63,727 nt of DNA from Chara braunii (taxonomy: Eukaryota > Streptophyta > Charophyceae > Charales > Characeae), in assembly GCA_003427395.1 (NCBI GenBank), contig BFEA01000312.1, positions 223,400-287,126 of the forward strand, written 5' to 3'. Both the position numbers and the translations under genes were made by a program. The notes beneath the pieces are model-generated. The model made no database searches, was not told the DNA's origin, and worked only from the letters and a program-made list of their open reading frames with translations. Position 1 is the first letter of the stretch; each line of letters starts with the position of its first letter. Positions 48,711 to 58,872 of this stretch are shown in pieces.

Positions 48711-49763
48711 NNNNNNNNNNNNNNNNNNNNNNNNNNNNNNNNNNNNNNNNNNNNNNNNNNNNNNNNNNNNNNNNNNNNNNNNNNNNNNNNNNNNNNNNNN
48801 NNNNNNNNNNNNNNNNNNNNNNNNNNNNNNNNNNNNNNNNNNNNNNNNNNNNNNNNNNNNNNNNNNNNNNNNNNNNNNNNNNNNNNNNNNNNNNNNNNNN
48901 NNNNNNNNNNNNNNNNNNNNNNNNNNNNNNNNNNNNNNNNNNNNNNNNNNNNNNNNNNNNNNNNNNNNNNNNNNNNNNNNNNNNNNNNNNNNNNNNNNNN
49001 NNNNNNNNNNNNNNNNNNNNNNNNNNNNNNNNNNNNNNNNNNNNNNNNNNNNNNNNNNNNNNNNNNNNNNNNNNNNNNNNNNNNNNNNNNNNNNNNNNNN
49101 NNNNNNNNNNNNNNNNNNNNNNNNNNNNNNNNNNNNNNNNNNNNNNNNNNNNNNNNNNNNNNNNNNNNNNNNNNNNNNNNNNNNNNNNNNNNNNNNNNNN
49201 NNNNNNNNNNNNNNNNNNNNNNNNNNNNNNNNNNNNNNNNNNNNNNNNNNNNNNNNNNNNNNNNNNNNNNNNNNNNNNNNNNNNNNNNNNNNNNNNNNNN
49301 NNNNNNNNNNNNNNNNNNNNNNNNNNNNNNNNNNNNNNNNNNNNNNNNNNNNNNNNNNNNNNNNNNNNNNNNNNNNNNNNNNNNNNNNNNNNNNNNNNNN
49401 NNNNNNNNNNNNNNNNNNNNNNCCCCACACCCCCGCCCCCGCCAACACTCAACCCCGCCCCCGCCGACTGTTGGTCCCGCCCCCGGCCCCACACCAGCAG
49501 CTACCCCGGTCCCACGAGTGGTGGGTGTGGCCCCGGGGGGGATCCGGGGTGGGGCATAAAACCCCATTTTTGGAGTTTAGCCCATGTGGTACGCGCTCTC
49601 GCTGCGCACCCCCCACTATTTTATTTATTTATTTTTTTGATTTTTTTTTGAATTTTTTTTTGAATTTTGGGGGGGGGAGGGGTCTGGAGCCGGGGTTGGG
49701 GGTGCCCACCCCCGGACCCCCGGACCCTCGCCAGGGCCGGGGCTCGACAACCCTGGTGTCGGT
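48711..49763. mobile_element. Insertion in gag of element F, hAT-like right end, mostly in gap
   Basis: Only the right part (49423-49755) is sequenced. It ends, read inward from the right, CAGGGTTGTCGAGC, close to the CAGGGTTGCATC end of the hAT-like element at 26128-26804. It is followed by GTGTCGGT (49756-49763) as candidate 8-bp target duplication. The left end and left duplication lie in the N gap. The visible body is extremely GC-rich with CCCCGCCCC-type repeats and T9/G9 runs, and encodes no transposase. The long X-containing open frames across the gap are meaningless. Confidence 0.6.
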
Positions 49764-50810
49764 AACAAAAACGACACAAGGGTTGACAACATGGACGAAC
49801 GTGAGACAAAAGATGCTGGAAGAGTACGCCAAGTATGACGTCCCAACAACCATGCAAAATTTATTGGATGTACGACGCTCCAAATACGCTACCCCCTCGA
49901 TCAATTCCTAGAGGATTTTGAGAGGGTTGCGCGGAGAGTACCCTTCCTAGACGAGGCACAAAAATGTCATGTCCTACTGACTAACTTAGCGAAGGATGAA
50001 AGGAAGAGTGTGGTAAGTCGTGCTGCCCATTATCCTCTAAAATGGGATGAAGTGGTTGAGATGGTCCGTGAGTTGCCTTCCGTGTTCAACAGAAAATGGT
50101 CTTTGGAATAGATGAAAGCAATCACTAGTGCAAGAGAGGGACATGTTGAGGCAGCTGCGGAAGGGAACTTGAAGGTCGAGGAGATCCTTGGTCTTCTCGT
50201 TAAGCTTGGTAGCTTCGAAAAGTTAACCCTTCCTGCCCCAGCAACTCAAGCACTTGTTGGAGCCGAAGAAGATAAGGAAAAAAGAAAGAAGGAGAAGCAA
50301 AAGGAAGAGAGTGAGAGTGAGAGCGAAATTATTGATAATGATGACGCTAGGCGAAGGAGAAAGGAGAGACGAAAGAAGAAGCGAGATCGGGATAACAGGA
50401 ACCGAGATTGGCAAAGGAGAGGTGGCCCCCTCCGATGTTATTATTGTGACGAGGAAGGCCATACTCTAACCCGATGACCAACGTTAGAAAAAAAACTCGA
50501 AGAAGGGATTATCAAGAAAAACGTCAATGGGCACATTTGTGATGCCAATTGGAACAAGGTAGATTTCCGAGTCAAAGGGGGGATGCGAGCAGTAATCTTA
50601 GAAAAAGATGAGGCCAATAAGGATAAAAAGAAGAAGGCTAGGGTTAATGTTATCACCTTCGATGGTATGCTACCCCCGGAGATAGTGGCTCAAGACGACA
50701 ATCCTGGAACTTCAAGCCAAAACCTGAATGTATCTCATATCGGTCAGAGGGAGGTTGAAGAGAAAAAGCGGGAGAAGGCTCAAAGAGAGCTAGACCAGTT
50801 GTGATGGGAC
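49764..50810 (+). pseudogene. Element F Gag, capsid end, coiled arm and zinc knuckle
   Basis: After the insertion Gag continues: TWTNVRQKMLEEYAKYDVP, then one frame over LDQFLEDFERVARRVPFLDE, KCHVLLTNLAKDERKSVVSR and YPLKWDEVVEMVRELPSVF with a TAG at about 50108. Next come VEEILGLLVKLGSFEKLTLP, a long Lys/Glu/Arg-rich arm (KEKRKKEKQKEESESESEI), and a zinc knuckle at 50436-50477 that reads CYYCDEEGHTLTR followed by TGA where the fourth ligand Cys is expected. The remainder to about 50804 is linker with an acidic/basic end. The gene is broken by at least two stops and a frameshift. Confidence 0.75.
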
Positions 50811-51480
50811 CAAGGACCTAGTGAAGGAAGGAAAAAGAAAGGAAGCTGCCGGAAAAAAGAGGAAAGTGGTCTTGAGGTTCGAGGCTGAGGAGGGTGTCTC
50901 AATAAATGAAATAGTAAAGAAACTACTTGAGAAAACCGAAATCATTCTGTGCTGGAAAGAGGCGGTAGCCTTGGTGCCAAAGTTTAGGGAAGAGCTCAAA
51001 AAGATGGTTGAGAGGCGGAAGGTAGAAATCAATAGTCTAAGACTCTTCCCTAAGCATGTGGAAAGAGCTCCGCCTGGTACCAAGATGAGGTTTGGTAACA
51101 TGTCGTGTGAATACTTGAATATCTCTGTAAATAACGTGAAAGTTAGAGCCCTAGTGGACTCTGGGGCCGAGATGGTGCTTATGTCATCGGCACGATGAGA
51201 TCATGTGGGCTTGGAATAGATAGGAAAGTCAATCATCAACTCTCCAACATAGCCGGATTCCTACCTTTAGAGGGATTCATTGATGATATGCCTATCCGAA
51301 TTGGGACTTTGTGATCCGAGATCCTAGGGTTTGTGGTTCCTAACTTGGACCATGATTGCATCCTAGGAGCTCCTTTTCTACATAGGATAGAGGCATGTGC
51401 GTTCTTTGGCCATGATGGGGCGGCCTGACTCTCCCTCCAAGATCCTATCACTGGTGAAGAACAGGCTTTTGTGATAAGTG
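50811..51480 (+). pseudogene. Element F aspartic protease region
   Basis: The frame 50821-51198 (which begins at a GTG, so no real start) has LRFEAEEGVSINEIVKKLLE and EELKKMVERRKVEINSLRL, then the protease: YLNISVNNVKVRALVDSGAE with catalytic Asp in VDSGAE. Following a TGA it continues GFLPLEGFIDDMPIRIGT, then LGFVVPNLDHDCILGAPFLH, the C-terminal LGxPF(L) of the fold. The active site is intact but two or three stops interrupt the domain. Confidence 0.75.
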
Positions 51481-52260
51481 ATAGGCATCATCCTCGTCAT
51501 CAGCGACATGTTAATTCTCTTAAGCATAGAGAATCTGACAAGTTGATTGAGGAAGTACAAACAAAGCTAAAAGAATGTAGAATAATAGACGAGGAAATAA
51601 CGGTCAGAGTAAATGATATCGGGAAGATGCTCAAGCTCCTGTATAAAGAGAAGGAGTTGGGCGATAAGAGAGAGATGGAAGGATTCAAGGATGTTGTGAG
51701 GGCGGCAAAAGTTGGCACAATGCAGCTCACCTTTTCTACAACTATGTCTTTTTTAGGAAAATAACCACTGGATCCAAGAGGAAGTATAAGCGCAAGGGCG
51801 TTTAGAAGAATCCGGTGGCAGTCCTGATAGAAAAAGACTACAATGAAGCATCAGAGAAGCAAAGAAAGATAATTAAAAGATTAAGAGAGGCTGCATTAAA
51901 AGGAGGAAGAATTACCCCAGAGAGGTTCAAGATAATGCAGGTAGGATCCGATGACTTTCTTCTGTCGGCTAAGAAGGACTTCATATGTAAATTACGTCAA
52001 AAGTACAATGGTGCCTTTTCCTTTAATGATGAGGAGAGGGGACGGCTGGACGTTGACATGATCAAGATGGTCAAGGTCTGGATCGTTCCTCACATGCCTT
52101 GGAGCGACAGACCCACAAAATATGCTCCGAAGGAAGAAGAAGAGATAATGAAGTATATAAACTAAAAGATCGCCTCCAACATTGCAGAACCAGCGGATGG
52201 TGTTTATGCCAATCACTGGTTTTGCTTTTGGAAGCCAGGTGGAAGCCTGCGGTGGATACA
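51481..52260 (+). pseudogene. Element F Pol linker between protease and RT
   Basis: Two open stretches. 51471-51764 is helical and charged (DKLIEEVQTKLKECRIIDEE, KMLKLLYKEKELGDKREMEG). 51815-52165 contains RITPERFKIMQVGSDDFLL, LRQKYNGAFSFNDEERGRLD and VKVWIVPHMPWSDRPTKYAP. The last part, with FSFNDEERGRLD and W-x-x-R-P, is the stretch that precedes RT in gypsy-like Pol proteins (YPKAFAF-x-x-x-E-like). No catalytic motif. Confidence 0.6.
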
Positions 52261-52803
52261 AAACTTGCAAAAGTTGAATTCGGTAACGGTTCGTGATGCG
52301 GGTAGCTTACCCAATGCGGATCTATTGGCCGAGTCTTTCGCCAGAAGAAACATTTACTCCCTAATAGACTTTTACTCTGGCTATGACCAGTTCCCCATAG
52401 ATCCTACTAGTCAACCTATGACCGCCATGCATACACCTAGAGTCCTCATGCAAATGCGTGGTGCCTCAAGGGTGGACGAATGGGGTCACAGTTGTCCAAC
52501 GAGACATGTTGAAGGTCATGGAGGACATATGCCCCGAGATTACGTTTCCATACATTGATGACAACCCGGTTAAAGGACCGAAGGAAAAGGATGAGACTTT
52601 AGTGGATGGTCGAGTCAGGCGGTTCGTGTGGGAACATGCGCAAGGAGTGGCGAAAGTACTAGAAAGGTTGGCTAAGTACAACCTAACAGCGAGCGGACCG
52701 AAATCATTATTATTTCAAAAGGAGGTAACAATTTTAGGTTCTAGGTGTTTCCTAGAAGGGAGAAGTCCTGATCCGAAGAAGATGGACAAAATCCTGAACT
52801 GAC
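52261..52803 (+). pseudogene. Element F reverse transcriptase with intact YIDD
   Basis: The RT reads LQKLNSVTVRDAGSLPNADL, NIYSLIDFYSGYDQFPIDPT, then after a frame change TNGVTVVQRDMLKVMEDICP, and the active site FPYIDDNPVKGPKEKDE with Y-I-D-D at 52551-52562 intact. Then come FVWEHAQGVAKVLERLAKYN, LTASGPKSLLFQKEVTILGS and RSPDPKKMDKILN. The DFYSGYDQFP and DD-x-P-(I/V)-KGP signatures are ones I associate with gypsy elements of fungi and some other eukaryotes rather than with plant chromoviruses such as C; this is from memory of the families. Frameshifts near 52455 and stops near 52165 and 52801 break the frame. Confidence 0.85.
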
Positions 52804-53660
52804 CTATACCTTTAAGGACGGAAAGAGTTTCCTAGGAGTTTGTAGCTTCTGGCGGATCTTCATTCCTGGGTTTGCAAGGATAGCGGAACCCCTTAGAGAG
52901 ATGGTGCGACAATGAGCTAAACTTGAGTGGTCTAATCAAAGAAAGACGGCAGCGCGAGCACTTTAAGATAAGTTAAGAGACCGTGGAGTCGTACTAAGGG
53001 TACCCCACTTTGACGATGAAAAGGGAAGACCTTTCATCATCGAGGCTGACGGTGGCCCCATAGCTTTAGGGGGAGTGCTTGTGCAAAGAGATGAAAACGG
53101 AAAAGAGAGGCTACTTAGGTTTGAGAGTCGCACCCTTAATTCGGTTGAGAGAGGTTATATTCAGTTTAGAAAGGAGTTTTTGACAATCCTGCATTGTCTC
53201 AGGGTGTTCAGACACTATATTATGGGACGGAGGTTCATCCTAAGGACGGATTCCACGGCAGTAATCGGAGTTGTTAAGAGGCATCAACAAGTAGATGCTA
53301 TGGTCAGTAGATGGATAACTCATATATGAAAGTATGATTTTGTATTAGAAAAGGTGCCTACTGATAAGATTCGAGTCGATGGGCTAAGTCGCGTGGAATG
53401 GGGATCAATAGATGATGAATTTTTTGAGGAGGCATCCTTCGTTGACGAATTCCTTATGGAGGACGATGATGAAGGGCTACCTCCTGCTCCCAGTTGTTAT
53501 ACGGCCTCAACCATGGCAACCAGTAGAGAAGACTGCTGGGGAGAAAAGGAAGACCCCTATCTCCACTACCTCTTGATTCAAGAGGATGAGGAAGAAGGAT
53601 GGTATGGGATGGTAGAACAGACCGCTGTTGCAGCTCATGAGCTGGCTGAGAGTTGAAGAA
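52804..53660 (+). pseudogene. Element F RNase H and linker
   Basis: The RNase H reads PFIIEADGGPIALGGVLVQR with catalytic Asp in EADGG, RFESRTLNSVERGYIQFRKE then FLTILHCLRVFRHYIMGRRF with catalytic Glu, and ILRTDSTAVIGVVKRHQQVD with the third Asp. After a TGA at about 53329 it continues VDGLSRVEWGSIDDEFFEEA, an end reminiscent of the ADALSR box, then an acidic linker (FLMEDDDEGLPPAPSCY) to 53656. All acidic active-site residues seem present. The upstream 52804-53030 is broken but still shows the RT thumb/connection (FLGVCSFWRIFIPGFARIA-like across frames). Confidence 0.82.
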
Positions 53661-55038
53661 TGGTTGAGCGTCGATTGAATGAGATAAGAGGATGGGTCAG
53701 AAGATTTAGAACAAAGTAAGGATGATGAGGGAAGGTTTAGAAAGGAAGAATATGATGGAGAGTATAAGAGGATCGGTGTAGTGATGAGCAGTAATCACTT
53801 GAACGAGTTCTACCATGAGAGGACAAAAATGACCTTTAGACTACGTAGGGGTCACCTTTTTGTGGATGCTAAAGAAGGACTACCGTCGCTGAGAGTGGTG
53901 TGTGTGGTAAGGAAAGGCAACTAGAGGTGATCGCCGCGCTGCATCAGGGTCTAGCAGGGGGTCATAGGGGTGTTGATGCAACATACTATAAAGTATCCTG
54001 ATTATATCACTAGGATGGCCTGAGGGATATGGTTATGAGATATTGTAAGTCGTGTGAAGCCTGTCAGAAGAGGTCATCTATGAGATTGATTGAACCCATA
54101 TACCCCACTGTTCTTGTTGAGCCTGGTAGTACTGTTCACCTTGATCTAATTACTATGCCACTTGGTAAGGATGGGATGAAATATATATTAAATATGAGAG
54201 ACAATATGTCTGGTTATGTTGAAGCAAAAACCATCCGTAAGAAAACCGCAAAAGCAGTGGCAGATTGGATCGAGGAAATCTACCTAAGGTACCCCTTCAT
54301 ACGTGAGTTTGTGGCTGATCAGGGATCAAAGTTCAAGAACGAGATGGTCAGAAAACTTATGTTCAAACTTGGAGTCACGGTCAGATTGTGACACCATATC
54401 ATCCTCAGGCTAATGCACCAGTGGAAAGAGGTCACATGACTCTAAAGGATGCTATATCAAAATGGTTCCAAGGTGATTCCAGAAGCTGGCCATCTTTTTT
54501 TAGAGTTGCTGTCTATGCTGACAATGTGACTGTCAAACAGACTACAGGTTATGCGCCTGTTACACTCTGGTACGAACGATATGTTACTTGTCCCATTGAG
54601 AACCTGGTTGAGACCTGGACCCATGAGGCACAGAGAGAGTCATAATCCACAGAGGAGTTGCTGAGGCTGAGGATCAGCCAGATCAAGGAAGTGGATGAAG
54701 CCATAATCGAGGCCACGAAGAGGATGTCAGACAGCAAATTATCTGATCAGACATGATGGAACAACAAGAGGTACATCAGGAAGGGACAACTTCAGGTCGA
54801 GGATATTGTACTTCTGCATTATACATCTCTCGAGACACAGTGGACCAAGAGATTGGAGGCTAGGTGGATGGGACCTTTCAGGATCATCAGAAAGGCTGAA
54901 GGCAAGGCCTACGAGTTAGCAGAGATGGATGAAACGAAATCCCATGGTATAGTATCCGGCTCCCGACTCCGAAAATTCATACTCAGAGATGCAAATTTGA
55001 TTTCGAGTTCGGGCAAAATGATGAGGCGAGGCCCGTGA
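53661..55038 (+). pseudogene. Element F integrase with D, D, E retained
   Basis: The zinc domain is read as ALHQGLAGGHRGVDATYYKV and CKSCEACQKRS (HHCC). The core at 54029-54391 gives GSTVHLDLITMPLGKDGMKY with the first Asp, MRDNMSGYVEAKTIRKKTA, FIREFVADQGSKFKNEMVRK with the second Asp, and at 54388-54645 TPYHPQANAPVERGHMTLKD with the Glu. The C-terminal part (54853-55038) has LEARWMGPFRIIRKAEGKAY and SHGIVSGSRLRKFI, a GPF-type end without chromodomain. Stops occur at about 54389 and 54643 and a frameshift at about 54020. The catalytic triad is complete, in contrast to elements A and C. Confidence 0.87.
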
Positions 55039-55039
55039 G

Positions 55040-55645
55040 CCGTCTAGCATCAACCTGGACATGCTGGGCCGTGGCCAGTGTGCCCTCAGCATCGGTTGGG
55101 ACGTGGTCAGTGTGCCGCCAATCGCAGGATCATTATGTGCTGGGATGTGGCCAGTGTGCCGCCAGCTTCAGATGATGATGATATGCTGGAATGTGGCCAG
55201 TGTGCCCGGCTTCAGATGATGATTATATGCTGGGACGTGGACAATGTTGCCGCCAGCTACTAATGATGATGATATGCTGGGATGTGGACAGTGTTGCCGC
55301 CATTTACTGATAATGATTATATGCTGGGACGTGGACAGTGTTGCCGCCAGCTACAGATGATGATTATATGCTGGGACGTGGACAGTGTTGTCGCCAGCTA
55401 CAAATGATGATTATATGCTGAGACGTGGACAGTGTTGCCGCCAGCTACAGATGATGATGATATGCTGGGACGTGGACAGTGTTATCGTCAGCTACTGATA
55501 ATGATTATGTGCTAGGACGTGGCCAATGAGCCGCTAGCTATGGATGATGATTATGTGTTGGACGTGGCCAGTGAGCCGCCAGCTATGGATGATGATTATA
55601 CGCTGGGACGTGGCCCGTATGCCGCCAGCTGCAGCCGACAGTCGG
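55040..55645 (+). repeat. 47-bp minisatellite downstream of pol in element F
   Basis: About thirteen units with an exact 47-base period in the middle (anchors ATGCTGGGAC at 55321, 55368, 55415, 55462). A typical unit is ATGCTGGGACGTGGACAGTG followed by TTGCCGCCAGCTACAGATG and ATGATT. Edge units diverge. It starts within 10 bases of the pol end. Open frames through it only reflect the repeat. Confidence 0.93.
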
Positions 55646-57094
55646 CTTGCTATGATTATGGTATGATTTTAGATGCCGGAGCTGGATACGAGCACCCTAT
55701 GGTGGCTCGGCTCAATGGTGGACTCATGTGTCTGCCGGGCCCAGATTGGCCCCAGTTTTGTATGAATGTAAGTTAAAATTTTAAATTTGAGTTCATTGCA
55801 TTGTATCTGGCTTGTCACGTGTCAGTCCTGGGATATGCCTGGGGGATTGGGAGGCAGTTCTTGGGATTTCAGTTTTTGCCTCTTATTGTATTTTATTTGT
55901 TTTGCATGGCAATTGTGGAATGAATGGTTGTGGGATAATGTGAAAATATGTTTTCTTCCTCTCATAAGTCAGCGCTCAATTGATGAGGCAACCTCCTAGT
56001 ACGATAGCGTAAGGAGGATTGCCTAGCATCATCTGACACAAGTTGATTGGTTATCCCTCAAAGAGGGTGGTACTTAGCCTAGTGAAGTGTTCCAGTGGCA
56101 AGGGACTCCGCATCGTCGGGATGGGGTTCCTCTCCAGATGGGCCTTCGCGGTTGGGCACTACCAAGCTCTAAAGGGATAGGTAGTCAGTCATGTGTCATA
56201 GTCGATGGAGTGATCTGTCCGATCTTATGGTCGGGGCGAAGATCACTCAGCATCGCATCGGTTTGGAGCTTGCTGCATTCTTCGTGATGGAAGGAGTGTT
56301 CCCACTGCAGCCGCCGGGTTCTCGCAACGGTTCACCGGGGAGAGTCTAACCACAGTGGCGTCCCCTGCGGTGTCAGCGCTAATGTCCTTCATGAAGAGGT
56401 AGAGAGTTTCGACGGCGCCTCTTGAGCAAGAGATGATTCCCTGAAGCAGGTTCTCACAGGTTCAAAGGCTAGCTGGGTTGGCGGGGCGTCCGAGCCATAG
56501 TGGCTGATAGCCTCGAACCCTCGGGTGGTTAGTCGTTCCCGGGTCGCCGCGTGGCGACCTGGTCCGCCTGCTGGAAAGGAAGGAGGCATCCTGAGCCTCT
56601 CACAGTCTAAATCCGACAATTGGCTGATCAAGGTGGTAAGGGTGTCTCTAGGGAGCCGTGTCTCCAGGGGCATTCCCTTGGCATCGGGCCAACCCAGGTA
56701 TCCACTGCCCAGCTGGCAACAGGGCCATTATGGCCTCCTAGCCCACTGTTGCAAAGCTTAATTGTGGACTCGCTCTGACTCACCAGCTGGATCTGGTCAG
56801 GTGTTGGCTGGCTCCCCACACCGTTGCAAAGAGCTGGACGTTAGTCAAGAAGTCAAGCGAGTAGACAAAAGCTCTGATGTCGACTAATGAGCTTCTGATC
56901 CATGGGTCTGCACTCATCGGAGTGAGGGCTTCATGAAGGGGTGTGCGGCTCCCCGTGAACTGTTCTGAGCAAGGGCTCGGAGGGTGGTCGGACCGCCATG
57001 ACTGGGAATCAGGACTGACTTTGCTCTGCTTGCTGGGTTGGGTCAGCGGAGGAGCCCACCAGGGCGAGCGGGGGCACTCTCAGAAGGTCGAAAG
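55646..57094 (+). other. 3' non-coding region of element F, first part
   Basis: 1.4 kb without recognisable protein motif. There is a donor-like GAATGTAAGTT at about 55765. Open frames on either strand (56389-56673 minus, 56525-56761 plus) have no family signature. Confidence 0.4.
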
Positions 57095-57195
57095 GTAAGA
57101 CTCAGAGAGTGAGTGAGGAAGGGGTGTTGGCAAGGGTCTTTAGGGGAGGCCATTTCCTCGTATTTTTTTGACATGACATGATCTCTGTTTTGCAG
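57095..57195 (+). other. Candidate 101-bp intron in the 3' region of element F
   Basis: AAAG-GTAAGA at the left edge and a pyrimidine-containing GATCTCTGTTTTGCAG at the right edge give canonical GT...AG borders. The inner sequence has a T-rich stretch TCGTATTTTTTTGACAT. Removal would join two stretches without strong coding signal, so the evidence is the splice consensus only. Confidence 0.35.
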
Positions 57196-57795
57196 TTACC
57201 CACCAGCCAGACGAAGACAACGGGGTTTGGTATGACCTGACAGTGAATGGCACAGAGCCAGCAGACAAAGAGAAAGGGGTTTGGTATGTTTCTCCCTTAT
57301 GAGGCGGCCTTTGGTCAAGATGACTCAGATGATCCTGAGTTCGATGATTAGTCTCATATCCACCCGTGGCTGGATTGTAACTGAGATAATGATGAGGATT
57401 ATGTTGTGCTGATGAGATGGACTGATCCGATGAGATTGAGATGAGCAGGCCAGGACTGAGGCTTGGACTGCTAGGCCAGACCTAACGATAGGGTTTGGTC
57501 TAAGATTGGACCTGATTGTGATGATGCACGAGGTCAAGCCTAATGAGGGGATTGACCTAAGATTAAGATTGATAAAATGATGCAAGGGAACCGGATTGGT
57601 AGTGTGATTGGGCTGCATGAGCGGTCATGATATTTGTGTGCGGTGATTGCACCACGCAAGTTTGATGAGACTAATCCTTCTTTGATTTTCATGGTGGCTC
57701 GGACCAGAGGTCCATGCCTTATTGAGCGAGCACTCGAGCCCTAGCGGGCGAGCACCTTGATGATTGGGATATGTTTTATATGATGCCTCTATATA
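57196..57795 (+). other. 3' non-coding region of element F, second part
   Basis: No gene recognised. The 13-mer GGGGTTTGGTATG occurs at 57222-57234 and 57276-57288 and again at 58488-58500. Confidence 0.4.
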
Positions 57796-58281
57796 TCAGA
57801 TAACATACGAGGCCGTACAACTCAAGTTGGCAGATGAAAAACAAGACAAGCGTGATACACGAGTGATGGTCGGACGGCGCAGCTTGATGGACGATTGGCG
57901 GATCCGGCACACGTGGCAGTGGTTGCGGCACAAGGCAAGGCGGTTGTGGCAGGACGGTGAGTTGGCGAGGATGCGGCAAGCAGAGGAAGGAGGAGGATAT
58001 GGCGAAGGATATGATCGAGGGGGCGGATCGAAGCACGGAGCCAGAGTGTCGTAGCGCTGCTCGTACTTGTACGTGTAGTACACCATCTTCCCTGGCGACG
58101 GCGTGCGCTCGCGCCGGTCCTCTGCACAATGGCGCAGCCTTACTCCTTTCCATTTTTCCTCCTCCTCTTCCTCCTTTGACCTCTCCCTCTCGCAAGTCAA
58201 ATCGATTGGTCGATCGACCGCTTTTCCCTGACGACCACCTCTCCCACAACCAGCGCCTGAGTCGCGCGTCTTTGGCGGCAT
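57796..58281 (-). CDS. Antisense ORF between pol and 3' LTR of element F
   Basis: An ATG at 58279-58281 opens 161 codons on the strand opposite to pol: MPPKTRDSGAGCGRGGRQGK, a basic-acidic segment (CERERSKEEEEEEKWKGVRL), and a Cys/Pro-rich part (YTYKYEQRYDTLAPCFDPPP, SCHNRLALCRNHCHVCRIRQ) with several Cys and His. Other overlapping frames in the same stretch are also open, so composition alone may explain it. Extra antisense ORFs between pol and LTR are known in some plant Tat-lineage elements (established knowledge). Whether this one is expressed is unknown; I recognise no family. Confidence 0.3.
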   Translation of the reverse strand: MPPKTRDSGAGCGRGGRQGKAVDRPIDLTCERERSKEEEEEEKWKGVRLRHCAEDRRERTPSPGKMVYYTYKYEQRYDTLAPCFDPPPRSYPSPYPPPSSACRILANSPSCHNRLALCRNHCHVCRIRQSSIKLRRPTITRVSRLSCFSSANLSCTASYVI

Positions 58282-58426
58282 GGTGAATGTAAGTCACTGA
58301 GCGATGATAGCACGGGCGCGGCGAGTGTCCGAGCAAGCAGAGATCAACGATGGCAGCAATAGCAGCAAGAACGCGATAGCACCACCCTCTCGTTTAAGCA
58401 AACTTGAGGATGAATGATAGAGGTAA

Positions 58427-58448
58427 TGTATATATATATATATATATC
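58427..58448. repeat. (TA)n microsatellite
   Basis: About ten TA dinucleotides, GTATATATATATATATATAT. Confidence 0.95.
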
Positions 58449-58861
58449 CCCTTACAGTAGAAGGATCCTGGCGGGGACGCCAGGAATGGGGTTTGGTATG
58501 GTTGTCAGAGAGCGGCGCGCCACGTCAACGTATAGTTGACTCGTCGCGGTCAGCCTCCGCACCGTAGGGCTGCATGTGGCCACGATCAGCACAGTGTTGA
58601 CGCGCTGGTTGGTCCTTTTTTGGCCGAGTCAGCGGGCAAGACGACACGATGGTCCAGCCCCATGGGAGCCAAATCGCAGCTTTTGGGCTGAACTGCCACG
58701 TCTGCAAGGGGCAAATTAGTAAGGCCCCGTCCGAATGACACTGAAAATGGACCAAATGTTAGTGAGAAAAATAGAGTAGACCACTTGGGACTGGACTTAC
58801 CGCGTCGGGAAGGGCACGACCGGAAAAGGTCAAGGGAATACGGGATTGGGCCCTAATTACG
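58449..58861 (+). other. 3' end of internal region of element F
   Basis: No gene recognised. It contains a third GGGGTTTGGTATG (58488-58500). Confidence 0.4.
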
Positions 58862-58872
58862 ATTAAGAGGGG
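58862..58872 (+). promoter_or_regulatory. Polypurine tract of element F
   Basis: ATTAAGAGGGG immediately precedes TGTGTTTAAT, the presumed LTR start. It is short but correctly placed next to the TG. Confidence 0.6.

Noticed and set aside
48610-49567. Several long minus-strand frames across the second N gap
   Set aside because: Artefact of undetermined bases and GC-rich low complexity; Gag lies on the plus strand.
55078-55776. Plus-strand frames in the minisatellite of F read as a repeat protein
   Set aside because: The 47-base period is not a multiple of three, so no frame persists through the array.
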